DNA of 64,000 nucleotides, from assembly GCA_023374045.1 (NCBI GenBank), contig CM041780.1:37773030-37837029 (forward strand), in the 5' to 3' direction. Positions within the stretch are counted from its first letter, which is position 1. Each line of letters opens with the position of its first letter. The stretch comes from Limonium bicolor (taxonomy: Eukaryota > Streptophyta > Magnoliopsida > Caryophyllales > Plumbaginaceae). The notes beneath the pieces were generated by a model. It was not told the DNA's origin. It did not search any database and saw nothing but the letters and a program-made list of their open reading frames with translations. A program made the position numbers and the translations under genes. This document shows, in pieces, positions 10,727 to 22,122 of this stretch.

Positions 10727-12657
10727 CCTAAGCAGCCAATGTCTAACGGGCAACCAAGTAGAAGAAACCAATACCCAAGTGAGTTTCACATCCAAGGCTC
10801 AGTTAGTCACACAAGCTGAGTCAGTCACACAACCATTTCCGTTTTTAGAAGTTCCTCTTAAAGTCAGTTAGCGTTTTCCAAAACATTCCACAAGTCAATC
10901 GGCAAAAATAACGTAGTACGAGAAATCATACAAAACATTCCATAAAGTCCAAAACATATCAAGCTGAGTACGAGAAATCGTACCTGGGTAACGTTGTAGC
11001 AGTTCTAGTCAACTTGCACAAACAATCAACATTACTCTGAAGAATATTAAAGGTAGTCTATCATCAATCACTTGTAGCCTATGTTAAGCTTAAATAAACT
11101 CCTTACTCTTATACCAAAGTCTCAATTGTCTTTTAAGCCCTCACTTAAATGTTATGTATAATCTTTGAGTTATCTGAGAACGTTGTATAGCCCATTATGA
11201 TTAAGTCTTTCCCATAACTTAATTAAGATCTACATCTTGTATATTGGAATCATAACGTTGTAGATACATTTTATTATAACTCAATTGAGCAACTAAACTC
11301 AACTACCATATCCTTAGTTCAGAATGACTTTCTATTATAACCGTCTAATAATCTTGTCATAAGATGTTGAATTACCTCTAATATTGAAACAACTATATTA
11401 TAGTTAACTTAGACTTATCGAACTCTTACATTTATTATTCACAAGGTATATTATTTGCTTAATCATAACTATATAATAAGGTGTTTTAAGATAACCTTTT
11501 ATGTATCCTTACTTACCTTTAATCTCCTAAATGTTTTATCTTTACACACATACACTCTATAGACTATGTATAATCTTCTTGTACTAAACTTCAATAAACT
11601 TAAGCCTTAAATACGTTTTAAATTGTTTTACTAAACCTAAGGTTTCAAAAGAATAACTTAATAAATTACTTTCCTTTATTGTATTTAGGATGGACAATAT
11701 ATCTACATAGAGTAGAATCTATCAAATAATTAAATTCTGGTTCGTAAGTGAAATTGTTAATTATTTAATAAGATAATCTATTCTAAAAAATCCCCATACC
11801 TTATATTCAAATGACACATTAATATTTCCAGTATCAAAAGGTAAATCAATATAATCTCTTATGTAACCTAGTTTCATCTAATTAAAGGTTCAAGGATTTT
11901 AAGTAACAAATTTCTATTTGCAAACCTTTTTGTAAATCTTTAACTATTATGTACATCACTTATTTATAAACTCACATCCTGAATATTGGTAATAAATGTA
12001 TTTTATATGGCTTAACTAATTATAAGAAACTTAAGGATTATTATTTAGATTAATCTCCTAATCATAGTTTAATATCGTTTTATATCATAATCCTTTTAAT
12101 GATTTTATCTTAAAATATTAAGTTATTACTCAATACTATAAATATTAAGAAATAATTAAATCTAGACTTATTTATCCTCTTCACATTTAGATGTAAAAGT
12201 AACTCATTTATTTTTTATTGTTTATATAATAAGAACATTTAAATGTAAAAGTATTTCATTCATTTTATTATTAATTATATAAGATCTATTTGTGTAACAC
12301 TTTATGTAAACTAATTACAAATATTCCTAAATTTCAACTTATTAATTTCTTAACCCAATTATAGATTTACATTGTGGTCATTGACTAAATATATACGTGT
12401 ATTTAAGTACTGTTTATATAAATCTTAGAAATTCAAAGATAACTAAAAACTCAACCTATAACCATAAATTAATACCACCTCATATAATATTCTTTTATTA
12501 GTATCATGTAGAGGTTTAGTTTAACTCATTAATTCCTTCATATTATATTTTCTATAAGGTATTTTATTTCTTTTATTTATTCATTGATCGTATATATATA
12601 TATATCCTTCATATTATATTTCTCATAAGGAATGTTATTTCCTTTATCTATTTTTAT

Positions 12658-12659
12658 TG

Positions 12660-12713
<54 letters not shown>

Positions 12714-12720
12714 ATATATT
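12658..12720. repeat. (AT)n microsatellite
   Basis: An almost pure TA dinucleotide run of about 55 bp inside the AT-rich centre of LTR-B; a shorter run lies at 12588-12604. Confidence 0.95.
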
Positions 12721-13497
12721 ATCTATATATTAAGATTTATCCAGAACATTCTTTAAGAAATTCTATTGTATTTAATTATATTTAATATCTTTTAGACATA
12801 TCCACAACTGATTTATGGTTTATAAAAAAAGTATTTCCCTTAGTTTTAGTTAAACATATTTGCTTCCATATTATATATAATAAATAAAATGTAGTTTAGT
12901 TAAATTCCTTGATTTAATATAAGTTTCTATTTATTTCTCTCATATAAATATATATATATATAAATATATGTAACAATTTTTACTTCACTTAAAGTTAATA
13001 CCCAAAATATTTATAAACATACTGTATTAAATGTTAATTAGTCTTATTATATTTTCCCCAACCTATAAAGTTCATTAATCAACTATACTTTAATTTTTGA
13101 TTACATTAAAAACCATATATTATAAGTTATTCTTATGAAAAACTCATAAACACAATTTTTAAACCCATTTACCAATGTCCAAAAATCTCTAAATTAAATA
13201 TATAGTAAATATAACATTTTGGACATATTATAAAATTTTTATTTCATAAAAATATCTTTTTAAATTAGCCAAATAATTCCAGAAAACCCGTAACTTGTAA
13301 AAATCATAACTTATGTTTAAAAACTCCAAAACCATAATAATTTATATCAAAATAAACTAGATAAAATAAGGAATCTATGGTTAAAATTTCAAGTCAAAAT
13401 ACCTTCGAGAAGGCCATTAACTAAAATTAACAAGTTAGAGCTATTTACTGAATTTTTATAGAAACTTAAACAACTTAAAATCGCCCGATCTAATCTT

Positions 13498-13532
13498 GGC
13501 CGTCCAATCTCCTAAAACGAGATCGGACGGCC
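13498..13532. promoter_or_regulatory. GTCC/GGAC 14-bp hairpin in LTR-B
   Basis: GGCCGTCCAATCTC (13498-13511) pairs with GAGATCGGACGGCC (13519-13532) at 13 of 14 positions around a 7-nt loop. The single difference is the kind left by CpG deamination. It stands out as GC-rich within AT-rich flanks. Confidence 0.6.
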
Positions 13533-14943
13533 CCTGTATCGCGAGTTCATCAGCGAAAACAATAGGCAGGTCGAGTACGAATTCACCAATATCTCATAAT
13601 CTATAGAACGAAATCAAATGATTCTTGTTTCTATAGTTTCGTAATCAAATTTCGATTCTATTGGTACTGGTTTCCCCAATTATAATGCAGTGTACATTAA
13701 GATTCGAAATCGATTCGAGAGTTAGGGTTTATTTCGGTACCGAATTAAAATCGAATGCAATTCATGCAAATTCTCCTAACCTAACACGAAATTGGCTAAA
13801 TTAAGACATGGGTTAGGCCGGAAATATAACTACGAACAGCAACAACGGAGAAATTTGATCGGAGACTCACCGGATTGTGCGAATTGGGTGAATTCCAATT
13901 CAGAAACTGGGAAAAAAAACTCGAACTTTATACAGTTCGTGGTGCCAACTTTGCGGATCTATAACTAGCAGTACAAAACGAGTTAGATTAAGAGTAAGGG
14001 CTCATTGGAAAGAAGAAATGTAGATCTACGTATTGGTAGCAAGAACTAAACCTAACTCGCACCATACAGAAAGATATTGAAGTCACAAAACACGAGTTTA
14101 CCTCTCTGTTTCGGTGTTATTTTATGTGCTGGCGAGACCGAAACTTTAGACCTCTATATCTCCCAACCGGTTACGAATCAGACTTGGGCATAAACACGAA
14201 AATTGTAGAGGGATTAGAGATCTTTACAACGAGCTAAAGAAATCGAATTTTGGTTGATTAACGAAGAAGTTATGATCGACGCAAGTTACCTGAAAATGAA
14301 GGGAAATCTGGAATTCTGGAAACAGTTTCGCAAGGTGGGTACTTTAGCTCGATTTTCCGGTTGATTCAGAAGGAGTTAGGGTTTGTATGAGTAATGGTTG
14401 AAAAGAGGAATTGTAGGAGAAGAGAATGGAGAAGACGGCATGGAAAAATATTGAGAGATGTAAAAGTTATAGCCGTCTAAAGTTAGGGCAAAGTAAGGGA
14501 AATCGGTTACCGAAATTCAGGGAAGAAATCGGCTAAGTGTGGGCGACCCATTACAGAGTGACACGTGGCAACTCTTAAAATTTTGATTCAAAACTTCAAT
14601 CTAGCATAACTTTGGCTAGGATGATCCGTTTTTGACGTTCTTTTTATCGATCTTCATGGTTTTTCATAACCTATTTATTGGTATAGGTTTCATGACCTGG
14701 TTTGACCATGCTCAAAAAGTCAACTCTTACAAGGCTTAATAAGCTTTAAGGTTTCTAGAATTTTATATTGACTTTTATGTTTCAAAACAATGTTCCAACA
14801 CTTCCTAAAATCTTTATAATATATTTGGAGTGTTTAGTAATTTTCCAAAGATTTATTGACTTATAAATCTTATTATTAAATTTATACTATATAATAATAT
14901 ATAATAATTAGGGTTAAATAGGAGAAAACCCCTAAATAAATTT

Positions 14944-15049
14944 CACAATTCCATATAATAATTTAATATTCATAATTCCATATAATAATTTAATATTCAT
15001 AATGCCATATAATAATTTAATATTCATAATTCCATATAATAATTTAATA
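14944..15049. repeat. 27-bp tandem repeat, four copies
   Basis: Unit cataattccatataataatttaatatt-like, starting at 14944, 14971, 14998 and 15025 with one or two substitutions. It lies just inside the U3 end of solo LTR-B. Confidence 0.9.
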
Positions 15050-15508
15050 CTTGATAGTATTATTAAAGGTTTAATAAAAGAAATCCCCTAAATTAATTTA
15101 AATTAATTTAGTGGTATTTCAGGAGCAGAACAGGCTCTGTGCATGTCACTGTTTTTTTTGAAACCAAGGTCGATGCAGGATGGTGCTTGAGGTCTCCAAG
15201 GGCGTGTCCCCTTAATACTTTTACAGAACCCCACAATAATCACTCACTACCTGCCCACTACGATGACAGAAGACACGGTAAGTAGTTGTCTGTTGTTTTG
15301 TTTTTGGCGACTGAGGTCGACATCAGCAGTAGGCTGGTGCCTGTTCTGGTTATTTTCTTTTTTGTTCTTTCGATGTTGTTACTGAATTTTTTTTTTTGAT
15401 GCGGGTATTACAGAGAATAGACGTAGAGAGGGGGTAGTTGGAATGGTGGTGATTCGCTACTGAAGTATCTTTACTAGTTGTAAATCGTTGGTAATCATTA
15501 CTGAAATC

Positions 15509-15579
15509 GAGCTCAGCTCAATCGGTTAAAGCATTAGGGAAGGTATGGGAGGTCTCAGGTTCGAGCCTCAGCGGGAGCG
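15509..15579 (+). other. tRNA-like Pol III promoter module, right copy
   Basis: Same module as at 2681-2751: an A-box-like CAGCTCAATCGG and B box GGTTCGAGCC, differing by one base in the intervening 'ctcgggttc/ctcaggttc'. Both boxes are preserved in the two LTR copies. Confidence 0.45.
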
Positions 15580-15910
15580 TCTCTGCTCCTTTTCCTTTCT
15601 TTTTTTTGTATGGGTTATACATGTTTATTTATGTATATAAGGCCATATAATATATATGGCGTTATATTTATTTATTTGTTACAAGGTTATGCGACGTTAT
15701 CATTTTTATTACAACGTTACGATATCGTAAGGTTACGTACATGTAGTTTTCGCATTCGTACTTATATAAGTACGTGACTTTATTAATATGTAACGTCATC
15801 ACGCGTACGGACATGTATATATACTAGATTTAATTGTCCGTACGTTATATTATGTCCGAATTATAAAACGCGTTATGATTTTATGTGGTTTAACGTTCAG
15901 GGGTATTTCA

Positions 15911-16099
15911 TCGTAGAACAATGGGATTCACTCAGTATGCGCTCCTTCAGCTCAGCGCTACTCCTCGGAATACACTGTCGGCCATTCAGCCTAATCAGGT
16001 CATCATCGTGGAGTCGGAAGTCGTACTTCTGACCCTCGAATGTGCCATCAATAAGCTTCTGCCTGATCTCCAACATATACTGATCCGTCATCTGAGCAC
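15911..16099 (-). pseudogene. chromo-X pol fragment: integrase N-terminus
   Basis: Minus-strand translation gives LIDGTFEGQKYDFRLHDDD.., then a segment ending AELKERILSESHCST. This is the linker and start of the H2C2 zinc-finger region of a Ty3/gypsy integrase (family pattern: ..LKxxIL.EAH.s...HPG..KM). It is cut at 15911 by LTR-A, so the second histidine and both cysteines are missing here. On the other side Athila-1 interrupts it, with TSD AGCAC at 16095-16099. It continues the pol seen at 29821-30532. Confidence 0.85.
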
Positions 16100-17949
16100 T
16101 GCAAACGATAATATTTGGTGTATTAAATACTAAGAAATAATCCTAGAATTCAATAGTTTAATATATCGTCAGGTTGCAAAAAATCCCAGTTGAAATAGTA
16201 TAGTAATTAAAGAAGCGACCGGGGTGTCAATCCACGGGACTTGATGAGTAAGTCTAGCCTTAGGTATTGGTTAACTCGAAAGGGGGTTTTTGTTTTGGTT
16301 TTGGGTTGCAAATAAATAACAGGAAAGTAAATAGCAGATAAAGTAAAGTGATAGTTTTGGGAGTGTGAACGGTACCCTAGGTTCAGGGAGTTGTTTCACT
16401 AGCTAGGTTCTGCATATTCTACTGCTTAAGTGGAGACTTGGATCGGCTTGTAATTCTCAATTATCTATTCTGTATTAAGTCATAATTCCAGATAGCTCAT
16501 CTAGACAGGGCATGTAGTTCTAGTCTAGTCCTAGCAAGTATATCTAGATGGCTTTAATGCACAGAATTACTAGTCTGGTTGGTTCAATCCGGACTAAAGC
16601 TCCTAGTGACTAGAGTAATCTATCCGATTGCAATTATCACAGGTAACAGGTTAATAGGACCGTCAATGCTAATCACCTTATCTGATCATAACATGATTCG
16701 AGGGCTTATAATAACTTAGCAACGTTTATTAAAAGCACTTAAAAGCATTAACCTGAACAATCCAAATTGTCTCAACAAGCAGCAAAATAATGCAGAGTTT
16801 AACTAATTACAACATCCCTTCCCCTAGAGTAAATCCTTTTAGCTAGACATAGTAGTTATAATCATAAATAAGAGAGAGTTAGAAGGAATCATCTGTTATG
16901 AAGATCTTCTTGCTCGCTCCGTCCTTTGTCCTTGCTCCGTGCTAGCTTGAAGGTTGATCTTGGTGATAATGGAGTGGATTGGGTGAAATGGGCGAAAGTG
17001 GAAGTTTTGGTGATTTTTGTGAGGTGTCCGGCTAAATAGGGTCGGACAGGGGTCGGACGTGAGATGTCCGGATCTGTCTGGGTCGGACGTGATCCGGACG
17101 TGGGTGGAAGGAGCTTGTCCGGATCCGGACAAGGGTCGGACAAGGCTAAAATGGTGTGTATGGATACGGGGTATGTGTGTGAATGGAAGCGAGTAGTTAC
17201 GGAGAGATTTTAGCGAGGATGATGAACTGGGCTGAGATATGGAGAAGATAGAAGAATGAATGGAGATGGAGCGTAAGGTGAGTGAGAGAGTTAGAGAGGG
17301 AGAGGACTGTGAAGTCAGGTGCGAATTGAAATGAAAGCAGAAGGAAGTTTATATAGGATTAGGGAGTTAGACATGGTTTAGTGGAGGTTTTGACGTTTGT
17401 GTGGGTGGAGACTCTGATTGAGGATGGAGCTGTATTAATCAATCTTCAGTGCGCCGCTCCCTTGTTTCATGCCGACTGTCTGTTGATAATTAGCCGAAAG
17501 GCTAATTATCGGTGCGTGCATTTTTATTTTTCAATTCTGTGTGACGTCCGGATCGTGTCCGGATTGTGTCCGGATCCGGACGTCTCACAGAGTTTCAGAT
17601 CTGGATCGCGAATTCTCGGATCTGGAATTTTAGTCATGTCCGGCTTGCGTCCGGCCCAATTATACCCGGACAAGAGATGTCCGGCTTTCTGTCCGGCCAA
17701 ACTGATCCGGACAAGACCAATTTTTGTGTCTCTTGTCTTGATTTGTTCCCCGTTTGTTGTGTTGTAATCCTTTATGATGTATAATCTTTATTTCCTGGGT
17801 TTTTCCTGCATTTAACATATATAACACATCAGTTCTTATCAAAGCATCAATTTTAGGAAAAACATATAATAAGTGGGAAACATTGCCTGAATTGTTACAA
17901 ATTATAAGGTATTTAAACCCTAAAAAGCCTATATGTTTCACACTTATCA
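16100..17949 (-). mobile_element. Athila-1 3' LTR
   Basis: 1850 bp, TGCAAACGATAATATT...CACACTTATCA, matching 27986-29820 with minor differences such as 'gggacttgatgag' versus 'gggactcgatgag'. It carries two clusters of GTCCGG/CCGGAC hairpins (17020-17145 and 17543-17720), including the perfect palindrome CTTGTCCGGATCCGGACAAG at 17114-17133. Pro/Ser/Thr-rich frames over 16889-17143 and those over 17381-17767 come from these repeats and are not genes. Confidence 0.9.
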
Positions 17950-17989
17950 ACTTCCTCACACTTAAGCTTTTGCTTGTCCTCAAGCAAAA
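17950..17989 (-). promoter_or_regulatory. Athila-1 polypurine tract with stem-loop
   Basis: Minus strand reads CTTAAGTGTGAGGAAGT directly before the 3' LTR. Beside it is a perfect 9-bp hairpin: TTTTGCTTG (17968-17976), loop TCCT, CAAGCAAAA (17981-17989). I recall a CTTGAGGACAAG-type motif upstream of the PPT in other Athila elements. Further copies of the CTTCCTCACACTT core occur at 18815, 19008 and 21851. Confidence 0.75.
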
Positions 17990-19496
17990 TAGGAATAAGA
18001 ATATCTCTAAAACCTTCAAGTAATTTGAAACAAGTGCAGGGCGAAATCAAACCAAGTGATAAATGAAAGAATAATCTCGCTCTCTGAGGTAGGTTTTCAC
18101 AAACAGTGAAGCAGGAGCAATTTTTAAAAGCATAGAGAAGCTAGATTGTAGAAAACAAGTTAGCTTGGCTTGGGACTTTCCACCATTTTCATTCCTCTAA
18201 CCTTTGGATGACAAGGGGTGTGAAGTAATGCCTTATTCCGCAATACCTTTCAACACCACGTACTCATGATCAAAAACAAAAATTAAACTGCAATGAATTC
18301 TTTTCTTTCACATGCAAAAATATTCTTCTTCCAAGAATTATATACAAAACAAACGAAATATTGTGAATTGCAGAGTTTATTCCGTAACCCAGACTTTTCT
18401 CTCTATCCATGTAACGGTGTTGGGCCAACTATCCCAGATCACGAGACCTTAGGTAGATAGGTGATAAGGCACCCTTAAGACTTAATAACCGGATAGACGA
18501 GGCCTGTTATTGTTAGGAAAAAATTTTTTTGATCAGTGGAGTACCTTGCCTTACCCTTTTTCATTCCAAACATTCACTTCATTTCCAAAATCCCAAGCTA
18601 AAATAATCTGGTTTCCACAATTAGCCAATCTACCATATTTTTAGTGAAAAGAGATTTTTAAATAAAACTATTTTTATACAAACCTCATCAAACAAAAAGA
18701 TTCCTACGGTTTTCACTTTGGTTTAACAACACTCGTTGTGCACAGGTATTAGAGAAGCAAAAAGCAAGCGTGGCATTAAAGAACAAGTAGCATGTTTTCA
18801 GGGAAAGGTCTCTCCTTCCTCACACTTAAGATGAGCAATGTCCTCATTGGTCAAAGAAGAAAAACAGAGAAAAGAGCTTTCAAAACATGCTGTACTCATA
18901 AAAGATGCATATGCCATAATTAACCCGCAACGCAACAAATGTGGAACATCAAATAAGTGAAATTATGAACAGAGACTCCCCTGGTGTTATGGGTTGAGGA
19001 AGATGTTCTTCCTCACACTTGAAGTTTGGCAGGGGTCGAGAGATTCCTTATGAGTCACAAACAGTATATGTTGTGTGCAGATTAAGAGTTGCTATATTTT
19101 CACTGGCAAGTACAACCACAGAATAAAGTGCATTAACTCGAACTACAGAGAATATTTGAATCGAATGAATCATATTTAGATAAAAAAAATACTCCCCATA
19201 GTTTAAGCTTAGCAGACATTCGCAAGTGGTGTGGTTCCATTTCCTGTACTTTATAGCCCTTTGTTTCGCAGTAGAGATGACATGTAAAGTAATCATTTTA
19301 GAACGCTGCACTGCTCAGAGAAACAATAAATTTAGCAATTTAGAATTTAAAACACTGCATAACATAACGATTACCACTTCTCCTGCATTCCCATGTTTCC
19401 GTTAGTTTGAACAAGGAAAAGGAAAAAATAAATCAAAGAAAGAAAAATACAGAAAAACCATCAAAAGAAAAGAAAGCAGTAAAAATAGAGTGGCTA
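17990..19496. other. Athila-1 3' non-coding region
   Basis: About 1.5 kb between the third ORF and the PPT. No ORF resembles a protein. It contains two internal PPT-like repeats: 18815-18830, followed by the hairpin CAATG-TCCT-CATTG at 18836-18849, and 19008-19020. Parts match the corresponding region of Athila-2, for example 'gagcaatgtcctcattg' and 'ccttttggatgacaaggggtgtgaagta'-type sequence. Confidence 0.6.
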
Positions 19497-20849
19497 TCAC
19501 TGAGGCGGTGGTGGTGGTGGTGGTGGCTGTCCTGCTCCCAACTGGGCAATGAGCATCTGCATGAGCTGGTAGTTCTGGGCCTGCTGAGTGGATGCATCTG
19601 CCATGTACCTAGCAGCCTCTCTGTGTAAAGCATCACTGCGCTCTAGACGCTCAGCGATGGAGGTCTGCTCTGCCTGGAGGTGGCCCTGTGTCTGGCGGAT
19701 CTCATCTATATGTCCCTCCATGCGCACCTGGCGCTGCTGGACCTCCCCTACCTGCTGCTGTACAGAACTGAACTGCTGCTCCATACCCCCGAATCTCTGC
19801 TCCATCCTCTGCTGCTGCTGGAGAATGGAGTCCATCAGAGTCTGCATCTCAGGTGGGATGCTCATCACTGGGATGTGGGGGGCCATGGTAGCAGTGGCCG
19901 GTGTGGAGCTGGAGCTCGCAGATGTACCCGTAGATCCTAGGCCTGAGCTGCCCTTCACCCAGTTGCCGTCATCTAGGCGTAAGAAGCCTCATCTCCTGAA
20001 GGTCGTAAGGGAGATGGGTGTCTCACCCTCCCTCATACGCATGTCAGTGAAGATGTCATCGGGGAGGGTAGAGATAAGAAGATGCTGGATGAAGATAGGA
20101 AAGATAGGTGTGATCTTCTTCTTCTTCGTCCACAGATATGTCACCACCTTATGCAGCTGTCTGAACATGACGTAGGCTAACGACATCTGCTGGGCTGCTG
20201 GATGTGGTGAGGCTATGAGGTAGTCTAGGAGGACACAATCCTCGTTAGAAGCATCATTCCCAGCCTGAGGCCGGATCTGATGACTGAGGATCTCTGCTAG
20301 GGTCCTCTGCTGAAGGGAAGGAAGAATGGCATACGGGAGTACAGTCTTATGCTCCTCACCCCGTCGGCGAGTAGTACTCCCGACCTCGCTTAACCACCTA
20401 GTCTTACTCTCCCTAAGTGCATCCTCTGAAATATCTCTATGTGTGTCCGGGTTATCCGGGAGAAGTAAAATCTCAGAAAAAGACTCAGGGGTTACCTCCA
20501 CCTCAAAATGCTGTACGTAGGAAGTAATGCTGTGTGTCGTGTCTGACGCCACAGCATTGGTGTAAAACTCACGTACCAGCTCTGGTGAGAACACTCCCAC
20601 GCCCATGCGCAATATGCTGGTGGCCCCGAGACTCTCGAAGATAGCTGTAAGCCCGGCCTCAGCTGCTGCCTCGTCAGTGATACGTCGCTCGATGACGAAG
20701 GCTCCACCCCTATCGTACCAAGCCCTGGTGGTGGCTGATCGGAAACCATCCTCTCGTAGTGGTGACTCGACCGGCTCTGACTCGTCGTCAGGGCGTGGGT
20801 TCCTCGAAGAGGACCCTCTGCGTGAAGGACCACCTCTAGTGCGAGCCAT
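19497..20849 (-). pseudogene. Athila third ORF ('putative plant transposon protein' type), one in-frame stop
   Basis: A frame of about 450 codons starts at an ATG at 20849 (MARTRGGPSRRGSSSRNPRP) and is broken by a single TGA at 19989-19991, then stays open to 19497. The first part is a basic/Ser-rich leader, then a conserved-looking domain (LREDGFRSATTRAWYDRG.., VREFYTNAVA, LLDYLIASPH) resembling the plant transposon-protein domain often found at the 3' end of Athila elements. The second part is Gln-rich with a coiled coil (MEQRFGGMEQQFSSVQQQVG) and ends in a proline run. No signal peptide or membrane segment is seen, so an envelope role is not supported. Family assignment is from memory. Confidence 0.7.
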
Positions 20850-22122
20850 CTATCAGATATAACACAGGCAGTAAGTAAACAGAAGTAGCAGCCACGCCAA
20901 AACTCGAAACCAATCGAGCAGCATGTTTTATTTGAACATATCATTTCACACAGGCTTTTTGAGAAACAAGGCATGAAAATAGCCAAACATTGCACACTAT
21001 AATATTGTACAGGTCTACAATACCCTAGGAACCAATTTCACAAAAAAATTCAAATTTTACACATGTCCGGACCTACGTCCGGGTCACCTTAGCCGGACGC
21101 AGTCCGGACGCACATAGAACCCTAAAAAAATTTCGCCGCGTACAGAGAATTCCAAATCTTCCTCTAAGCACTCAAATTCAACCAGAAGACTCCACAAATG
21201 GCACACAACTTCCCGAATTCGCATTATAAGGACAATTAACAGCACAAACTACTAAACAACTGCCGAATTCACCACATATTTAGCATAAATCGAAGTTTAA
21301 GATTCGAATTTGACAGAACCTGGTTGCACTTAGGGATTTCGGTTTGGAATGGGGACAAACGGGAACGACGGTGGGACTGGCGGTGTCGCGGCGTGCTCCG
21401 GTGGTCGTGGTTGCGCAGCGCCGACGGAGTTGAAGGACGGTGGTGGTGTGGTGTTTGGTTATGGAGGTTAAAAATGGAGGTTTGTTGTTTGTGTTTGGGT
21501 GAGATATCGGGGAGAAGAAGAAGCAGCGAAGAGGGAAAGAGGAAAGACGAAAGAAAAGAAAAATTTCAAATCGGGGCCGCGCTTTAGTCTAGTCCGGGTT
21601 GAGTCCGGATCCGGACAGCTAGGGTTTTCCCGTGACCGGATCTGTGTCCGGCTCAGCTTAGCCGGACACGTTAAGATGTTCTTTTTTTTATATATTAAAT
21701 TAAATTAAAAACACCACTCTAAAATGCCTCAATCAAGTAAATTAAAAAATTAACACAAAGAATAAAATAAAGCAAACCACACGACATGCAGAAATTAAAT
21801 AGCAAGAGTGTTTAAAGACTCCCTGATCCTTGGTGAACATTGTCATGATTCTTCCTCACACTTGCGTTCAGTTTAGCTTTAGAGTGAAGTACCTGAAAGA
21901 TTAAATCTGCAAAAACCAGAAGAACTCAAGTGGAACCAGGTAAAACCATTAGTTATAAAGTAAGAGCCATGGCTCTTTCGGATTGCACAATAGTGATTAA
22001 CACTCTGCTAAATAAGAACAAAAGAGGAAATTAACTAAACCAAAGAAGAGATACAAACCGGTGGGTTGCCTCCCACCAAGCTGCCCGGAGTTAAAGTCTC
22101 TGGCTAGACTTTTCAGATAAGG
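20850..22122. other. Athila-1 spacer between pol and third ORF
   Basis: Non-coding. It includes GTCCGG/CCGGAC clusters at 21065-21110 and 21590-21670 resembling those in the LTR, an internal CTTCCTCACACTT repeat (21851-21863), and 'ttgcctcccaccaagctgcccgg' near 22068, which is shared with Athila-2 (44183). Splicing to express the third ORF may occur here (inference). Confidence 0.5.

Larger units (their letters stand above)
9757..15126 (-). mobile_element. Solo LTR-B (9762-15121) with TSD GGAGC
   Basis: A 5360-bp insert starting TGTAACACCCC (9762) and ending GGTATTTCA (15121) is flanked by GGAGC at 9757-9761 and 15122-15126. The left LTR-A copy (around 2296) gives the uninterrupted target. 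No PBS, PPT or second LTR copy is present, so this is a solo LTR of a related long-LTR family left by LTR-LTR recombination. It holds a 46-bp minisatellite, an AT-rich centre (11100-13400), a GTCC/GGAC hairpin and a 27-bp tandem repeat. It inserted after LTR-A. Confidence 0.9.
3687..15910 (-). mobile_element. LTR-A, 5' LTR (right copy, interrupted by LTR-B)
   Basis: It starts TGTAACACCCCCGAAT at 3687 and ends GGGGTATTTCA at 15910. Subtracting the LTR-B insertion and its 5-bp TSD (9762-15126) leaves about 6.86 kb. Its outer 3.1 kb matches 1-3085. It contains local duplications (4420-5285), the degenerate 195-bp repeats (5940-9010), a tRNA-like module (15509-15579) and U3-end palindromes. Its outer edge abuts chromo-X integrase sequence at 15911. 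No protein-coding gene is credible here. Confidence 0.8.

Noticed and set aside
16889..17143. Pro/Ser/Thr-rich frames, repeated at 28772-29023
   Set aside because: They follow the GTCCGG repeats of the Athila-1 LTR and exist in several frames at once.
19407..20175. Plus-strand frames (including a Trp/His-run frame) over 19407-20175
   Set aside because: Antisense shadows of the Athila third ORF; the Trp run comes from the proline-coding repeat.
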